From assembly GCA_021234155.1 (NCBI GenBank), contig JAJEKV010000083.1:650332-714331 (forward strand): 64,000 nt of DNA, read 5' to 3'. Made by a program: the position numbers and the translations under genes. Positions 1 to 10,515 of the stretch are shown here, in pieces. Below the pieces are notes generated by a model, which saw nothing but the letters and a program-made list of their open reading frames with translations, was not told the origin of the DNA and did not search any database. Within the stretch, counting starts at the first letter, position 1. Every line of letters starts with the position of its first letter. The stretch comes from Isoetes taiwanensis. Its lineage: Eukaryota; Streptophyta; Lycopodiopsida; Isoetales; Isoetaceae.

Positions 1-165
1 CTTAATATCATGGGCGCCGATATTGCACTCGCCAAAAGTCGTGATGTTTCTATAGTTGGTGGCACTGGGGATTTTGAGCTTGCTAGAGGTATTGCTACCA
101 TCACCACCATGTTTGTCCGAGGTTACGACTTTCAAATCCATCTCAAATGTAAGCTAGTGTATTGA
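1..165 (+). CDS. Dirigent-family protein, C-terminal end (5' end outside window)
   Basis: The first 54 codons of frame 1 read without a stop to a TGA at 163-165. They contain SIVGGTGDF followed by ARGIATITT and end in a short [10 protein letters not shown] strand. This matches the conserved C-terminal beta-barrel strands of dirigent proteins, which are secreted plant proteins that direct stereoselective coupling of monolignol radicals in lignan and lignin-like pathways. Dirigent proteins normally have about 180-200 residues, so roughly the last quarter is here and the start, signal peptide and remaining strands lie to the left of the window. The reading frame is clean and the stop falls where the family ends, so the gene may be intact. 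The last residues lack the ECW-like ending of angiosperm DIR proteins. The family call is firm; the substrate cannot be inferred. Confidence 0.8.
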   Translation, partial: LNIMGADIALAKSRDVSIVGGTGDFELARGIATITTMFVRGYDFQIHLKCKLVY

Positions 166-423
166 TTGCTTTGTTGCATCTTGCCTTGTCTTTCTAATTG
201 AACATAGAAATGCACCCATATCTTCGTCTGGTGACTCGATGTGATTATGAGAAATAATATATCTTTCAACAAATCAATGTAGGAGTTTTTATGAATTGTA
301 TTTAATGGTGAACAATAAATATCATTATACAAAAGACTGTGATTTTGGTTCAAGAAGAGAGAAAAGCACGTCAAGCTAAGCCAAGGTATTTGTTCATATT
401 AAAAGACGGAACTAGTCAAAGTA

Positions 424-672
424 AAACTCATCATTTGGTATTTGGTATGTATGGAACAAATTTTGATATTCTTTTTGGATTGCCCCCGCCATTAAAGGGC
501 AATGTGTTACGGAGACGATGGATTTGGGCATCTTGAGGCATATTTTAGCTACCACTAGCTAAAGTTGCAAAACTCATCATTTGTTATGTTTTTGGATTGC
601 CCCACGTTAAGGAGCAATTCATTATTAAGAAGATGGTAGGTTTGGGCATCTTAAGGCATATTTTACGCATAT
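424..672. repeat. Imperfect direct repeat, ~120 bp, two copies
   Basis: The segment 424-550 (ACTCATCATTTGGTA ... TTTTTGGATTGCCCC ... GGGCATCTTGAGGCATATTTTA) recurs at 570-672 with the same order of blocks and several small differences. No coding potential is visible. The rest of 166-1,100 holds nothing I recognise. Confidence 0.6.
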
Positions 673-1142
673 CTAATGATCCGAGGACCATAATTACTGG
701 TTGTATTTCTGACAGTGAAAAATATTTTTGTGATTTCCATATAAATATAGGCCTGAGGTTTTTAGTTTATTCAACCCAAAAAAAATCCCTTGGCTCATTT
801 GAAAACTCATTTTGCCCTAAATAAACTTTTTTCAAAGTTTTAAGCCTTACATGTACTTTGTTGAGCATTAAAATGGATGTATTCAAGAAACGCTTTTGAC
901 ATTTCGCAAATTTGGCGATCTTTGCCAATAGATTAACAAACGAAATCGATTTTGTAGAACTAGCATCTGTCCTACCTCGAGTTTTTATTGTTGATCACAA
1001 GAATAAGTTTTACTTATAAATTAGAAAATGGTAAGAAAAAAGTCTTCTTTTCACTTGTGCTAGTTCATCCATGTGGGCATCTCTGTTTTGTTATTCAAAT
1101 AATGAGCTTTCCTGCGAGAAAAAAAAATTGGAAAATTTTTTT

Positions 1143-1272
1143 GCTTGGAAAAAAAATTGACAATATTTTGTTTTGGGTATGTTATGGGAGCTGATGTTGT
1201 TCCTTTGGTTTTGGGGGGGGAAGGCAACATCCATAACCCGCTTAAAACAAAATATAATTATTTTTTTCCAAG
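1143..1272. repeat. Small foldback (MITE-like hairpin)
   Basis: The left arm 1,143-1,199 (GCTTGGAAAAAAAATTGACA ...) is approximately the reverse complement of the right arm 1,224-1,272 (CAACATCCATAAC ... TTTTTTTCCAAG). The arms are about 50 bp with mismatches and the loop is about 25 bp. No open reading frame is convincing. A miniature inverted-repeat element is the simplest reading, but no target duplication was identified. Confidence 0.5.
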
Positions 1273-1544
1273 AAAGACAATATAGCTTGAGGGTGGCTAC
1301 GACCTTCAAATTAATATCCAACACCGAAAAAAAAAGGAGGGAGCTTATGAAATCGGGTCGCGGGCACATAAAGCATAGGAAGCATATGGCAAATGAGCCA
1401 TAAAACACACACAAAAAAAAGAGACCTAGTCCTACATGGGAGAATGGAAGTAAAGCTTTACAGAGAGCGAGGATTCTTTTCAATTTAGCAACCGCACACA
1501 TGGTTCAGGCCAAAGATTCAAATTTTTAGATTTTGCATGAGGCC

Positions 1545-1815
1545 CATTTCAGACTGAATGATGCCTTCTAGTTTCTTACATTGTAGCTCCAGATCAACCA
1601 TAGCCGTGCAGTTTGCAATTTGAGAAGGAATTGCTTAGGAAAGCTGGTTGAAGCTCAAGTCCAAGAATTGCAAAGAAGCCAAATTCTCAATATCCTTGGG
1701 GATCTTGCTATCCACACAGATGATTTAGAGCTTACAAGGCACATTAAGCACAGGCATTGAGGAGGGCATCTTGGCAAACTTGAGCGATGGATTAAACTGC
1801 TATGCTTCTGAATAA
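1545..1815 (-). pseudogene. Leucine-rich-repeat receptor-type fragment, broken
   Basis: Read on the - strand, one frame gives IPKDIENLASLQFLDLSFNQ followed, after a stop where a Gly is expected, by AIPSQIANCTAMVDLELQ. This is the plant extracellular LRR consensus (IPxxIxNLxxLxxLDLSxNxLxG) for about one and a half repeats, preceded by a poorly conserved repeat with another stop. LRR receptor-like proteins have 10-25 such repeats and a membrane segment, neither of which is present. The fragment ends about 260 bp from the left terminus of the large TIR element, so the element may have inserted beside or within an already decayed gene. The family call rests on the repeat consensus only. Confidence 0.55.
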
Positions 1816-2078
1816 GCGTGGCCAATCTTGGCGAACGAAGTGGCAATATAAAGAGGGTACCTAATCATTGTTAAAATTTGTCAAACTTGGAGGCCTTGAC
1901 TGAATGGTAGAAGCAGAATCCAGAATAAAGAGTGATTTAGGTAACTTAGTTGATGCAAAATACTAGAAGGTAAATAACATAAGGCTAATGAATTAATTTG
2001 CCTCTTCCAATTTGTAGAGTTCGCTGAAGAAATTTGTGGAAAAAAGGGCCGATCATAGGCAGCCGGTCTGAATCTAGA

Positions 2079-2103
2079 GGGTCCAAGCATATTAGGGTGG
2101 CTC
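2079..2103 (+). repeat. Left 25-bp terminal inverted repeat
   Basis: It begins GGGTCCAAGCAT and ends GGGTGGCTC. It matches the reverse complement of 12,941-12,965 at 24 of 25 positions. TAGA precedes it. A looser match (AATTAGCRCTAA) continues inside both ends. Confidence 0.85.
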
Positions 2104-2404
2104 GATTATTTTGTCCCCCGTGTCCCCCAAATTAGCACTAAGTTGTTAAAAGTGGAGGCAATTTTGAAATAACTAATAATAACAAGAAAACAAAATTTCC
2201 TTAAATCTTGGATGCAACCGAAACCCGAGGACGGAGGACAGAGGACGGAGGACGCATTGCTTTGTTCATTGTCTTTGGTGGCGAAGAGGGAGATCGGATA
2301 GAGCTTTCGAGCTCTCCTCCACATTTGCTAGGTCTGTCTCGATAATTTTATTTACGAGTTCCTTTTAATTTTGATTCAAAGCGTGTAGCTTTTTCTCTTT
2401 ACGG

Positions 2405-3128
2405 ATGGGGGATTCAAGCATAGATGCAGAAAAAAGAAGGAAATCAAAAGGAGTGTACAAATAAAGGAGGTGCAGATGTGGATGCGAAAAAAAAGAAGAA
2501 AGGTCGGGGAGAGAAAAAGTTTTAGGCAACGTCAAAGGCGAAAGGAGGAGGTTGCTCAATTGGTTTCATCGTGAATCTGAGAGAGGGAAATTCGATGTCA
2601 CACGAAATTTGCAATACATGGCACTTAAAATTGTAAGGCATTTCGTGAATGTCACCAAAGATTTGAGCAATGAGGATAAGCAGAAAGTGTGGGACGTTGT
2701 AAAAGGTAATAGATCTCTAGGAATGTCACAGACAGATAAAGAGATGCAAGTTAACACTGAGATTGTATCCAATCTGAAGGATTCTATGCGAAAAGATCAT
2801 GCAGCAATGACAAGCTTGCAAGAAAAAGGGCAACACTCTCTATGTCAATTGGGCCGATTCAAAGATGGCAAAAAGATGTTATGCTAAGGCTCTAGGTATA
2901 CATCCTAGAAATGTGTCAATAGCTAGGAAGCACGAAATTTCGATTGGGGCAAGGAAAATGTAAATGGGCCCTTGAAGGGAAAAAAGAAAGGGCCTTAGCG
3001 AAGAAGTAATAGATTGTGTTGTTTCTTACTGGACTAATCAAACCAGAGTATCTCCAAATGCCAAAGATGTTAGATCTGGCAGAGGAAAGCGTCCCAAGCA
3101 TCCGACACATTATCTCGATCAGAGCCAG
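2405..3128 (+). pseudogene. DDE transposase-like gene, copy 1: N-terminal region with HTH, frame-disrupted
   Basis: A start at 2,405 gives MGDSSIDAEKRRKSK, which resembles the N terminus of copy 2 (MESSPESIDSTRRR ... ENRRKSKERK at 27,459). An in-frame TAA at 2,462 and later frame changes near 2,870 and 2,965 interrupt it. The pieces RCYAKALGIHPRNVSIAR (a probable helix-turn-helix matching ITRLLSIPRRTVARAFQRR of copy 2) and LSEEVIDCVVSYWTNQTRVS (matching LSDEAIGKIKNFWDENTRIS) align in order with copy 2. The region ends at AGCCAG/GTACTA, a splice donor at the same place in the protein as in copy 2. The expected role is DNA binding by the transposase. Some stops could be hidden by unseen introns, but decay is more likely. 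Confidence 0.55.
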
Positions 3129-3890
3129 GTACTATTTTAATTTTTGTTATAGTTCTTATTAAATGCATGCTAAGTAGTGCCATTTAGTGATAATTATGTT
3201 GTTTTACTAGTTAGGTTAATTCATGCTAGATACTAGTAATAACAGGTGTATATCAAGTGCTAAATTACTTCCAAACTAGTTAGCACTAATACGTGGCTCA
3301 ATATAATCTTATATTGAAAAGATGGAACTGTGACTAACTAGTACAAATAGTTATAGACAACATGATACTTGGTAGCATTTAGCAGGTTCAGTTTTTATAT
3401 GAACACTAATTAGCAGTTAGTAGTATTCTTTGTAGAAGCTAGCACTAATATATGTAACCACATGAGTTAGTACTAGGATATGAAGTTAACTGCTAACTAG
3501 TATTGTGCCCATTTCACTAATATGTAACCATATGAGTTAGTACTAGCCCATGAAGTTAAGCGCTAACTAGTATTGTGCCTATTTAGTTAGTACCATAACA
3601 TATCCGTTTAGCATAAAATGATTGTAATATGGTTACATTTTAGAATGTGCTTAGCTTTTTCTTTGTTTAAAAATCTTTGCATGCGAGATACATACATGTC
3701 TGAGCATGCTTCCAGAATTTAGTACTAGCCCTTGAAGGCTTGTTAATTATTAGTACTATCTCTGTTGTTGCAAAATGCAAGTGAATGTATGTCATGCTAG
3801 TTCATGATACTTTTGTGATGGATATTATAATCTTGCAAATTCCATTTAGGATTTTATGTTCTTACATCGTTCTACCATCTTTGGTTGCAG
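3129..3890 (+). other. Intron of transposase copy 1, with TAGTACTA motif cluster
   Basis: It starts GTACTATT and ends TTTGGTTGCAG. The flanking protein segments (...DQSQ and TEFFLGF...) correspond to ...LEMTQ and FYLQF... of copy 2, where a 76-bp intron sits at the same point. The part 3,150-3,610 is densely packed with TTAGTACTAG, CTAACTAGTA and TTAGCACTAA motifs. It includes a 69-bp tandem duplication (3,452-3,515 and 3,521-3,584). Confidence 0.65.
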
Positions 3891-5288
3891 ACTGAATTCT
3901 TCTTGGGCTTTAAGGCAGAGTTCCCACACGTTGAAATAAAACAAAGGAGTTTTGAGAAATTGAAACCTTATTTCGTGGTGAAGTTGAAGGATTTTAACAC
4001 ATGTTGCTGCATGCACCACGAAAGGATGACCATGTTACGAGAAGGAATCAACAAAATGAGAAACTCATCACTGGTGCATCCTCCGGATTGTAGTTGTGAA
4101 TGTAACATATGCAATCACCAACCTGGGCAAATGGGTTGCAGTGCATCAAACTTTACTATTAACTCCAGCAGTATTATCTTGAAGAATATATTGTGTCCAA
4201 AAGCTGAGGATGATGAGTGGCACAAAAGTGATTGTCTATTTGGGAATTGTACCACATGTGGTGTTAAGAAACTGCCCGTTTGTCCAAAAGAAGAGGCTGA
4301 TGACAGCAGCACTAAAGTTCCGTGGGAGTATTTAGATTATGAGGTGGTTGGATATGATAAAAATGGTAAGAAGAAGACTAGGCTGCAGCATCAATATCTA
4401 GAAACCACTCCAAAAATTCTGATGGACACGTTTAGAGGGAAGGCAAAAGAGTTTGTCGGTCACAATTTTCGATACAAGTGGCAAGAATTGCAATTTAGAA
4501 AGCTATTAACAAGGTTTCCTGATGATACCATAATATCTATTCTGGATTTTGCAGAAAATTACACTATGAAAGAGCAAAATGAAGTACAGTCTATGCATTG
4601 GCATAATGAGCAGATCAGCATTCTTGTTCACCTAACCTATAGGAGAGATCCCGACACCCAAGAAATTGTCAAAGAGGAACATTTTTATATCTCGGATGAT
4701 AAGAAACATGACTCATTGTTTGTACAGCATTGTCTTATGTTACATCACAAATGGTTGGTTGAAAATAATATCAAGGCAAAGATGCATGTGTTATATTCGG
4801 ATGGGGCAGCTTCTCAATTTAAATCTTCAAGGGCATTTTACTTTGTTTCGAGGTCGAAGAGTTCCACAGGCATGGATATGATGTGGAACTTTTGGGGATC
4901 AGGTCATGGGAAAGGGGAACACGATGGAGCAGGTGCAGTGATTAAGAGGGCATTACGAGCGGCACAATTGAGAGGTGTGACATTGCGGAATGCTAGGGAG
5001 GTGGTAGAGTGGCTGAGGAAGTACATGGCAACAGCAGCCCCATCATCTTACTTGAAACATGCTGTAGTCAAGAGGCATTTTTGGGAAATTAGTGTTGGTG
5101 AAGTTGATAGAAAAAAGCAGTGGGCAGCAAGTCAGATTGAAGGAACAAGAAGTTTTCATTGCATTCTCGGATGCTCAACGAAACCAACACATTTACAGGT
5201 GAGGAAGCATTCTTGTTTTGTAATCGATTGCTTAGAGATGAATTGGGATTCTTGTCCCAATAAATCACATATGGCGAATGGCGCCTAG
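3891..5288 (+). CDS. DDE transposase-like protein, copy 1: zinc-binding and catalytic domains
   Basis: This is one uninterrupted exon of 465 codons after the intron acceptor, numbered here from Thr 1 at 3,891. Residues 1-35 hold FKAEFPHV and FEKLKPYF. Residues 38-43 are CCCMHH. Residues 67-74 are CSCECNIC. Residues 110-123 are WHKSDCLFGNCTTC, so a Cys/His zinc-binding region is likely. The catalytic core follows: D219 in SILDFAENY, D304 in YSDGAASQFKS and E343 in GHGKGEHDGAGAVIKRA, giving D-84-D-38-E spacing as in RNase H-fold transposases. A Cys-containing tail (CFVIDCLEMNWDSC) follows. I recall the DFAENY / SDG-QFK / HGKG-DG signature from uncharacterised proteins in invertebrate genomes, but I cannot assign a named superfamily. 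Copy 2 at 58.5-61 kb aligns throughout. The reading frame is intact here, unlike its N- and C-terminal neighbours. Confidence 0.75.
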   Translation, partial: TEFFLGFKAEFPHVEIKQRSFEKLKPYFVVKLKDFNTCCCMHHERMTMLREGINKMRNSSLVHPPDCSCECNICNHQPGQMGCSASNFTINSSSIILKNILCPKAEDDEWHKSDCLFGNCTTCGVKKLPVCPKEEADDSSTKVPWEYLDYEVVGYDKNGKKKTRLQHQYLETTPKILMDTFRGKAKEFVGHNFRYKWQELQFRKLLTRFPDDTIISILDFAENYTMKEQNEVQSMHWHNEQISILVHLTYRRDPDTQEIVKEEHFYISDDKKHDSLFVQHCLMLHHKWLVENNIKAKMHVLYSDGAASQFKSSRAFYFVSRSKSSTGMDMMWNFWGSGHGKGEHDGAGAVIKRALRAAQLRGVTLRNAREVVEWLRKYMATAAPSSYLKHAVVKRHFWEISVGEVDRKKQWAASQIEGTRSFHCILGCSTKPTHLQVRKHSCFVIDCLEMNWDSCPNKSHMANGA

Positions 5289-5752
5289 TTGTGGTTGAGC
5301 CTACAATCTTGTTATGCGAGGATGATACAGAGAGGGAAAGTGAAGAACCGGTTTACTTTGGCAACATGAGATGATCTTAGTAGCCAACTCAAAGTTGGCG
5401 ACGGTTTTGCGATTGTTGCACCCGCTAACAACCGAAAATGCTGAATTTTATATTGTTATGTGCACCAAACCAAGATCGTTGTTCGGGAATGATTTCCAAG
5501 ATATGCATGGGCAGAAATTTGTCATTTGGTGATGAGGTTATTGAAGGTTATTATTTTGAAAAGTTGCCACGCTCCAAAACTAGTTACAAGCTGTGTCGGG
5601 AAAATAAGGCCACAGTCTATGTGGGACAAGTTGGAGCGATTAAATTATGTATGCCTCAGGCCAAACACAAAGTGAAAGGTTGTAAGGTGGTTTACACCCT
5701 CTCAATTGCAGAAGAAGAAAGGATACTTGATAGTTTGCCCAATCTTTTGTGA
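5289..5752 (+). pseudogene. DDE transposase-like gene, copy 1: C-terminal domain, frameshifted
   Basis: After the stop at 5,286-5,288 the protein similarity to copy 2 continues in shifting frames. VGDGFAIVAPANN aligns with VGDNFAVNAE, AEFYIVMC with VDFYVLKC, and SFGDEVIEGYYFEKL with GIGEVILSGYYYKQL. The end is EERILDSLPN against QQIMSSLPS. At least two single-base frameshifts (around 5,430 and 5,520) separate these pieces. The domain is therefore part of the original protein. Its function is unknown; the pattern FYV...C...GE.I..GYYY resembles a small beta-rich module, by eye only. Confidence 0.55.
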
Positions 5753-5754
5753 TT

Positions 5755-6149
5755 TATGTTGGCAGATCCTCAGAGATGCCTGCAGAGATGCCTGTAAGAA
5801 ACTGAATGGTGCAGGCTCTTATGAGGATGTCATAAGTCAGAAAAGGTATCCTTTTTCAGAGTTTTAACAAGTATCAACGTGTTTCTCTACGCTTCAAAAA
5901 TAGAAATCTGTTAGATGTGTGAAACATTTTGAGAGAATGCTTGCTTACAGTGTTCAGCAGTATAACTTCATTGGAATATATGATGGCGGGCAAAATATGA
6001 TTCCAAGGAAGGATCCAGGAAAAGGGTTGCCATTAGCTCGGGTACAAACAAAGAGATCGGTATCATTGTATTTGAGGGGATTACGTGTCCCATTTTTTCA
6101 ATTACTAGTAGATGGAACATGTAATTCATTTAAGAGAAAGAAAGAATGA
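5755..6149 (+). pseudogene. Small two-exon coding remnant, inverted duplicate of the 8.3-8.5 kb segment
   Basis: A splice acceptor (TTATGTTGGCAG) at 5,766 is followed by ILRDACRDACKKLNGAGSYE. A donor AAAAG/GTATCC follows at about 5,845. After a ~60-bp intron the sequence reads SVRCVKHFERMLAYSVQQ and NFIGIYDGGQNMIPRKDPG, ending at a stop at 6,149. The segment 5,870-6,065 is repeated in reverse orientation at 8,305-8,500 with similar coding (VKHFERMLAYGVQ, IYDGGQNMIPRKHP), which also carries a stop. I do not recognise the protein. Conservation of the amino acids between the inverted copies suggests it was once coding and belongs to the element's second gene. Confidence 0.45.
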
Positions 6150-6277
6150 AATACATTTTTTTTGTGCATGACACAAGGTTGAACACTCTCAAAACCGAAA
6201 AGACACGTTAAATTCAGAACTTTCTTTTATATTATCTTGCCCTTGCATATACAAAAACATGAAAAGCTTGCAAAAAC

Positions 6278-6408
6278 TTTCGGCATATACAAAAGCTTCT
6301 TTGAAAGCTCACCTGGTCGACTTTACATAAATTTACAATAGGCATATACAAAAAGCTTCTTGAAAGCTCACTTGGGTCGACTTTTACATAAGTTTACAAT
6401 AGAGCCTT
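6278..6408. repeat. Tandem duplication, ~62-bp unit, two copies
   Basis: GGCATATACAAAAGCTTCTT ... AAAGCTCACCTGGTCGACTT ... CATAAATTTACAATA is repeated directly with a few changes at 6,342-6,405. It lies between the two converging gene remnants of the TIR element. Confidence 0.7.
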
Positions 6409-6546
6409 AAAGATCTCGAACTATTTTAAACCTTCATATATATATCGAAACTGGAACCTTAAAGATCGAACTATTTTAAATCGTAGCCAAAAAGCAGTTA
6501 GCACCTTGAGGAGGATTTCATGGGGATTTTGAAACACTTAAAGCTT

Positions 6547-6684
6547 CTAATAATCGGAGGAATCATCTTCCAAATGACCACTAAGGACTACACCATCGGC
6601 TTCTATAAACACCTGCGGTCGCTCATCTCCCTCATTAACACGATCGACCCATTTTTGCACCTTATCAAAACTCTTGCTCCTTGT
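6547..6684 (-). pseudogene. Possible C-terminal exon of unknown - strand gene
   Basis: The - strand frame gives 45 residues including SFDKVQKWVDRVNEGDERPQ, VFIEADGVVLSGH and an acidic end LEDDSSDY before a stop. Its composition looks coding and is helical then acidic. A stop precedes the frame at 6,685-6,687, so it would need a splice acceptor nearby, and none is clear. I do not recognise the protein. It may be the last exon of the - strand gene of the TIR element. Confidence 0.3.
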
Positions 6685-6699
6685 TCACGCATTCGGGTT

Positions 6700-8050
6700 A
6701 CCTCGAGCGAAAAATTTCGGCCACAAACATCATCGCATTAGGGATGGCTGCTAGAAGTGGATTCTCAGGGCTTGGCCCTACGGGCAGTGTATTTCACTCT
6801 AGCCATGAGATCAAGAAGCTTAAGGGAAGATCAAACGCAATAAAGCTAGAAGCGTAAGGGAAGATCAAGGCGGAGTGAAGATTCTTCACCTCCCGGGTGT
6901 CTTATATAATCAGACCATAATGTCCCTGCTGCATGCATAATTGGTGTCCAATCAACCATAATGTGTTCCCTGCTGCATGCAGAAATGGGGCTCGAAATCC
7001 GAGCCCCTTAGCCATGCAAAATAGAATGTATTCCATATCTTTTAACATTCATTTCACTCATACCATATTTTTACATTTGGGTTAACATTCATTTGGGGAC
7101 ACATTCCCAAGAGATCCCAGTATCATGTATTATTTAACTTGCAATTCTATTCTTTAATCTCTTGCACTCGATCTACATTTTCTTTCAGTTATTTAATGCA
7201 GGCTACTCACTGTGAGCTCAATCCTAGACTCTCCAGTAATAAACTTAAAGAGGTAGCATAGTTAGTATTCAGCCAAATACATGTAAGCTTACAAAATCTA
7301 GTCTATGAAGTGTTGAATTTATTGGCCACGTCTTGGATCCATCCAACCATTGCATCAAATAAAAATGCAACCAGATTCCTGTTCAAGTTAATGCTCTTTG
7401 ATGCAGCAAGAGTAAAGACAAATTATCCAAAGCAATAGTAGCATAAAAAAGAATTCAAAACATCCATTGTTGCCGCAGGGCTGCAAATTAAAAAGGTCGT
7501 TTTTCATGCTCAAGCTCTTGCCTATAATGTAAACAACTTGGCCAAGCACATTTGTGCAATGAAATTGCTACATTCAATGCCATAGAGAAAGAGGGAATTT
7601 CAACCATATCAGCTAAGTTTCCATACCTTGGCGTATTCTAGCTGCATTGACCAAGAAATCGATCTAGATCCATTCATGATTCTTGGTCCCCTTTGAATGC
7701 ATGAATGTCCTTGTTGAACATCCGGGCCAAACTACATAGCATAGAGAGAGTGGACAATAAGTGTGTACTTAGAAAAAATGAGAAAATGAACTGGTCACAT
7801 GTATCTCTTTCTAGTCTATTTTTACACACTCAAAATAGGCTCTTCTTTCTTTTCTTATAGGGGACAAAGTCCTACCCGGACCGTGGGAGAATTCGTGAAG
7901 TTTGTGGCCCTTCTCACGGAATAAATGCCTCCTTATGAGGCATCTTGTTCTAAATAAATATCTGTCACTTCCTTGCAATGTATTTAAGGAATATGTTTTG
8001 CCCTTTATTGTTTAGTAATCTTTCGTAGATATCTGTGCCCAAGGTAAAGG
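6700..8050. other. Stretch without recognised gene inside the TIR element
   Basis: The sequence is AT-rich with no open reading frame that I can support. A short repeat of GTGTCCAATCAACCATAATG / CCATAATGTGTTCCCTGCTG with CTGCATGCA flanks occurs at 6,925-6,985. Nothing else stands out. Confidence 0.4.
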
Positions 8051-8304
8051 GACGATAAATGATTCAATAATATTCACAGAATGGCTGAGAATGCATCGCT
8101 CAATATTAAAGCTAGTATATCCTTCTTGTATCGTCAAGAGCTCTACCACTTTGCTGAGCTCTTGGGCTGTCTTTCAGCCGAGGATAGCCTATATGTGTTC
8201 ATTATCACAGCGAGTTCAAGGCTCTCCCTTAATGCTGCACCACCCGGGCCCCTGTTCAATTGAGACCGTGGAGCAGCCAACTTTGTGAGGATGGGACTTT
8301 GGGT

Positions 8305-8500
8305 ATCAAGGGATCTCTTGTTTGTACCGAGCTAATGGCCACCCTTTTCACGGATGCTTCCTTGGAATCATATTTTGCCCGCCATCATATATTCCAATGA
8401 AGTTATCTTCTTGAACACCGTAAGCAAGCATTCTCTCAAAATGTTTCACACATCTAATGATTTCTATTTTGAAGCGTAGAGAAACTGCGTTGATGCAAAT
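8305..8500 (-). repeat. Inverted copy of 5,870-6,065
   Basis: Read on the - strand it matches 5,870-6,065 over about 190 bp, from TTTCTCTACGCTTCAAAA through GGCCATTAGCTCGGTACAAA, with scattered differences. It encodes the same peptide pieces (VKHFERMLAYGVQ and IYDGGQNMIPRK) but has a stop after KHP. The two copies are about 2.2 kb apart and could pair as a large hairpin. Confidence 0.75.
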
Positions 8501-8638
8501 AAGACATCATATAAGAATACATCGAATTTCATATTACTTGTATTGCAAATAACATTACATCGAGAGATTTTTATTACTTGAAGCGCATAACACAAAGCAT
8601 ATAAGAATACATCGAGAGGTTCATAGTCTTCAACTCAC

Positions 8639-9117
8639 TCAAGATCTTGACACTCTTATCATCATATTGGTTCGAATGAGAAACGGACTTCCCAACATAA
8701 GCGGGACATTGACCTCGGGGAATGATATTATGCAACCATGGCTGCAAAGTCTTGAAAGATAATCACCATCATTTTGTATCGGCAAGAATGACCTTGGTGC
8801 AATGCATGAATCACTCTTGTTCAGAAAATTTGAGAACCGCCATTGGGTCAATTAAGAGTGTGGTCCTTAAACTGAATTACGAATATCTGTTCCAAACTTT
8901 TCGACAAGTCCTTCAAAAGACCAACTCACACGAGGACTTCAATCTCACTTTAGTTGCCTCCTTGCGTGTCCATATAAATAAAAACTTCTCTAGCATATTT
9001 GATGGAATGAAGGAGGTAAGACTAGTGTCTTGGATATCGGATGTTGACCAAAAACCCCACTTGAAATGCTTGAGACAAAAAGTCGAAATGCAAGAGCTCA
9101 GGTCTTCTGACAACTAA
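8639..9117 (-). pseudogene. Coding remnant of the TIR element's second gene, function unknown
   Basis: On the - strand two short frames read SDSCIAPRSFLPIQNDGDY, SRLCSHGCIISFPEVNVPL (8,639-8,851) and MSEDLSSCISTFCLKHFKWG (from 9,113). They lie just upstream, in - strand order, of the 8.3-kb segment. The + strand also has a 131-residue frame over 8,722-9,117 with more even composition, so strand assignment is uncertain. No family is recognised on either strand. Confidence 0.25.
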
Positions 9118-10114
9118 TTCCTTCTTCAAAGGAACAATCTCAACACCCATAACCATTTCAGTGTGCAGGTTCATCCTTTTGAAAGACCTTCCACGAGCAT
9201 GTCGCTGATTTCAAAAATCACAAGCTTCTTCCCAACATTACAAAGACAGTCATACAAAATTTAGCATAAATTAGAATGCAGAAAGTAACCTTAGAAAAGC
9301 ATTACCTATTAGACTTCAAACTCCCAACAAATCTATTGCTTCTGACTTCTCTTGTCACCACTTCTAGCACTTTTCTCAGGAGATTCCCCAACGCTAGACA
9401 AACTTTGGTCTTCATTCTGCACCTTCCTTTTCCGTTGATCTTTGATAATTTCAGAAGGTAGATTCTCCTTCATCACAATATCTTGTTTGCGGGAAACTTA
9501 CGTACCATAATGGATGGTTTTAAGCAATCATAATACAACACATGAAAGAAAGATTATCTTTACCTGTGGCAGAATCTTTTTTGTTGTTAACTGACGTATC
9601 TTCATCTTTGCTTTCTTCAACTATAATAAGTTCATTTACAGCAGCAACAATGCCTTTGCCAAAATTTGCACACATCATTATTAGCAACCAACCAACAGAT
9701 CTAACAGATGCAATTAACCAATAACATTATATGAAATGGTTAGGAAAATGCAATTAACCAAAATAGAGTATTTACCTCCTGTTTGTCGTGACTTGTTAGG
9801 TGTACTGCTTTGTCTCCTTGTATCAACCTTAGGAATTTCAGAAATGGTTGCTGCAGAAAACGGTGATGTTGCTTCAATGGGAGTATTGTTGCCATCTATG
9901 CTTGCAACTGGTTCAACATCTATATCGCACCATAATCGTCAGGTGTCAACTTCTCAAAATCGTGTGCACATAACATCATGAATGAAACAAATACGACCAT
10001 TACTTACCCAATTGGATGTTTGGATGTCCGTGTCTCGATCTTTGATGGATAGCGGTAGAAAGCTTGAGTTTGGATCACCTCATAATGGTCCAGCGACTTT
10101 TGGTGAGAACATCT

Positions 10115-10515
10115 TCACAAGAGGATTCTCATCATCAATATTTGAGATGCATTCATTTTACCTTGAGTTAGTAATGGTTTTCTTATTCCAAGGGACTTAA
10201 GCCATGTATTGGGCATGTCTACAAAGCATTCAGGACATTTTGAGTCTTTTGAAGCAAATATAAGTGCATAAAGGATGGAAGGCATGCAAGCAATGTGAAA
10301 TAATCGCGCACACACTATTTGGATCAAAACCAAATGTGCAATAAGAACATTTTTTTAAAAAAACAAATGCATCTGATGATGAACATGGTTGTTTGACATA
10401 TGGAAAACCAATTTGCAGCTTAGCCATTGTCTTCAAGGAGGCCAAAATTGACTGCAATTTTTTCCACTTTTGGAAGTAATTGCTGCTTGGTGCCCTCCTC
10501 CTATAAACATAAAAA
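10115..10515 (-). pseudogene. RING-like zinc-finger exon of the TIR element's second gene
   Basis: After a possible acceptor (TTTTTATGTTTATAG) the - strand reads SNYFQKWKKLQSILASLK, then KKCSYCTFGFDPNSVC, then SHCLHAFHPLC. One base out of frame it continues ASKDSKCPECFVDMPNTWLK. The order C-x2-C, C, H-C-x-H-x2-H-x2-C, C-x2-C is that of a cross-brace RING/H2-type zinc finger with an aromatic/Trp end, so protein or DNA interaction is likely. The frame change near 10,260 shows decay. It sits downstream of the coiled-coil exon. Whether it is a second transposon protein or a captured host gene cannot be decided from sequence alone. Confidence 0.5.

Noticed and set aside
6765-6806. Histone H3-tail-like peptide MARVKYTARRAKP on the - strand
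   Set aside because: Only 13 residues before a stop, with no histone fold nearby; probably chance or an old fragment.
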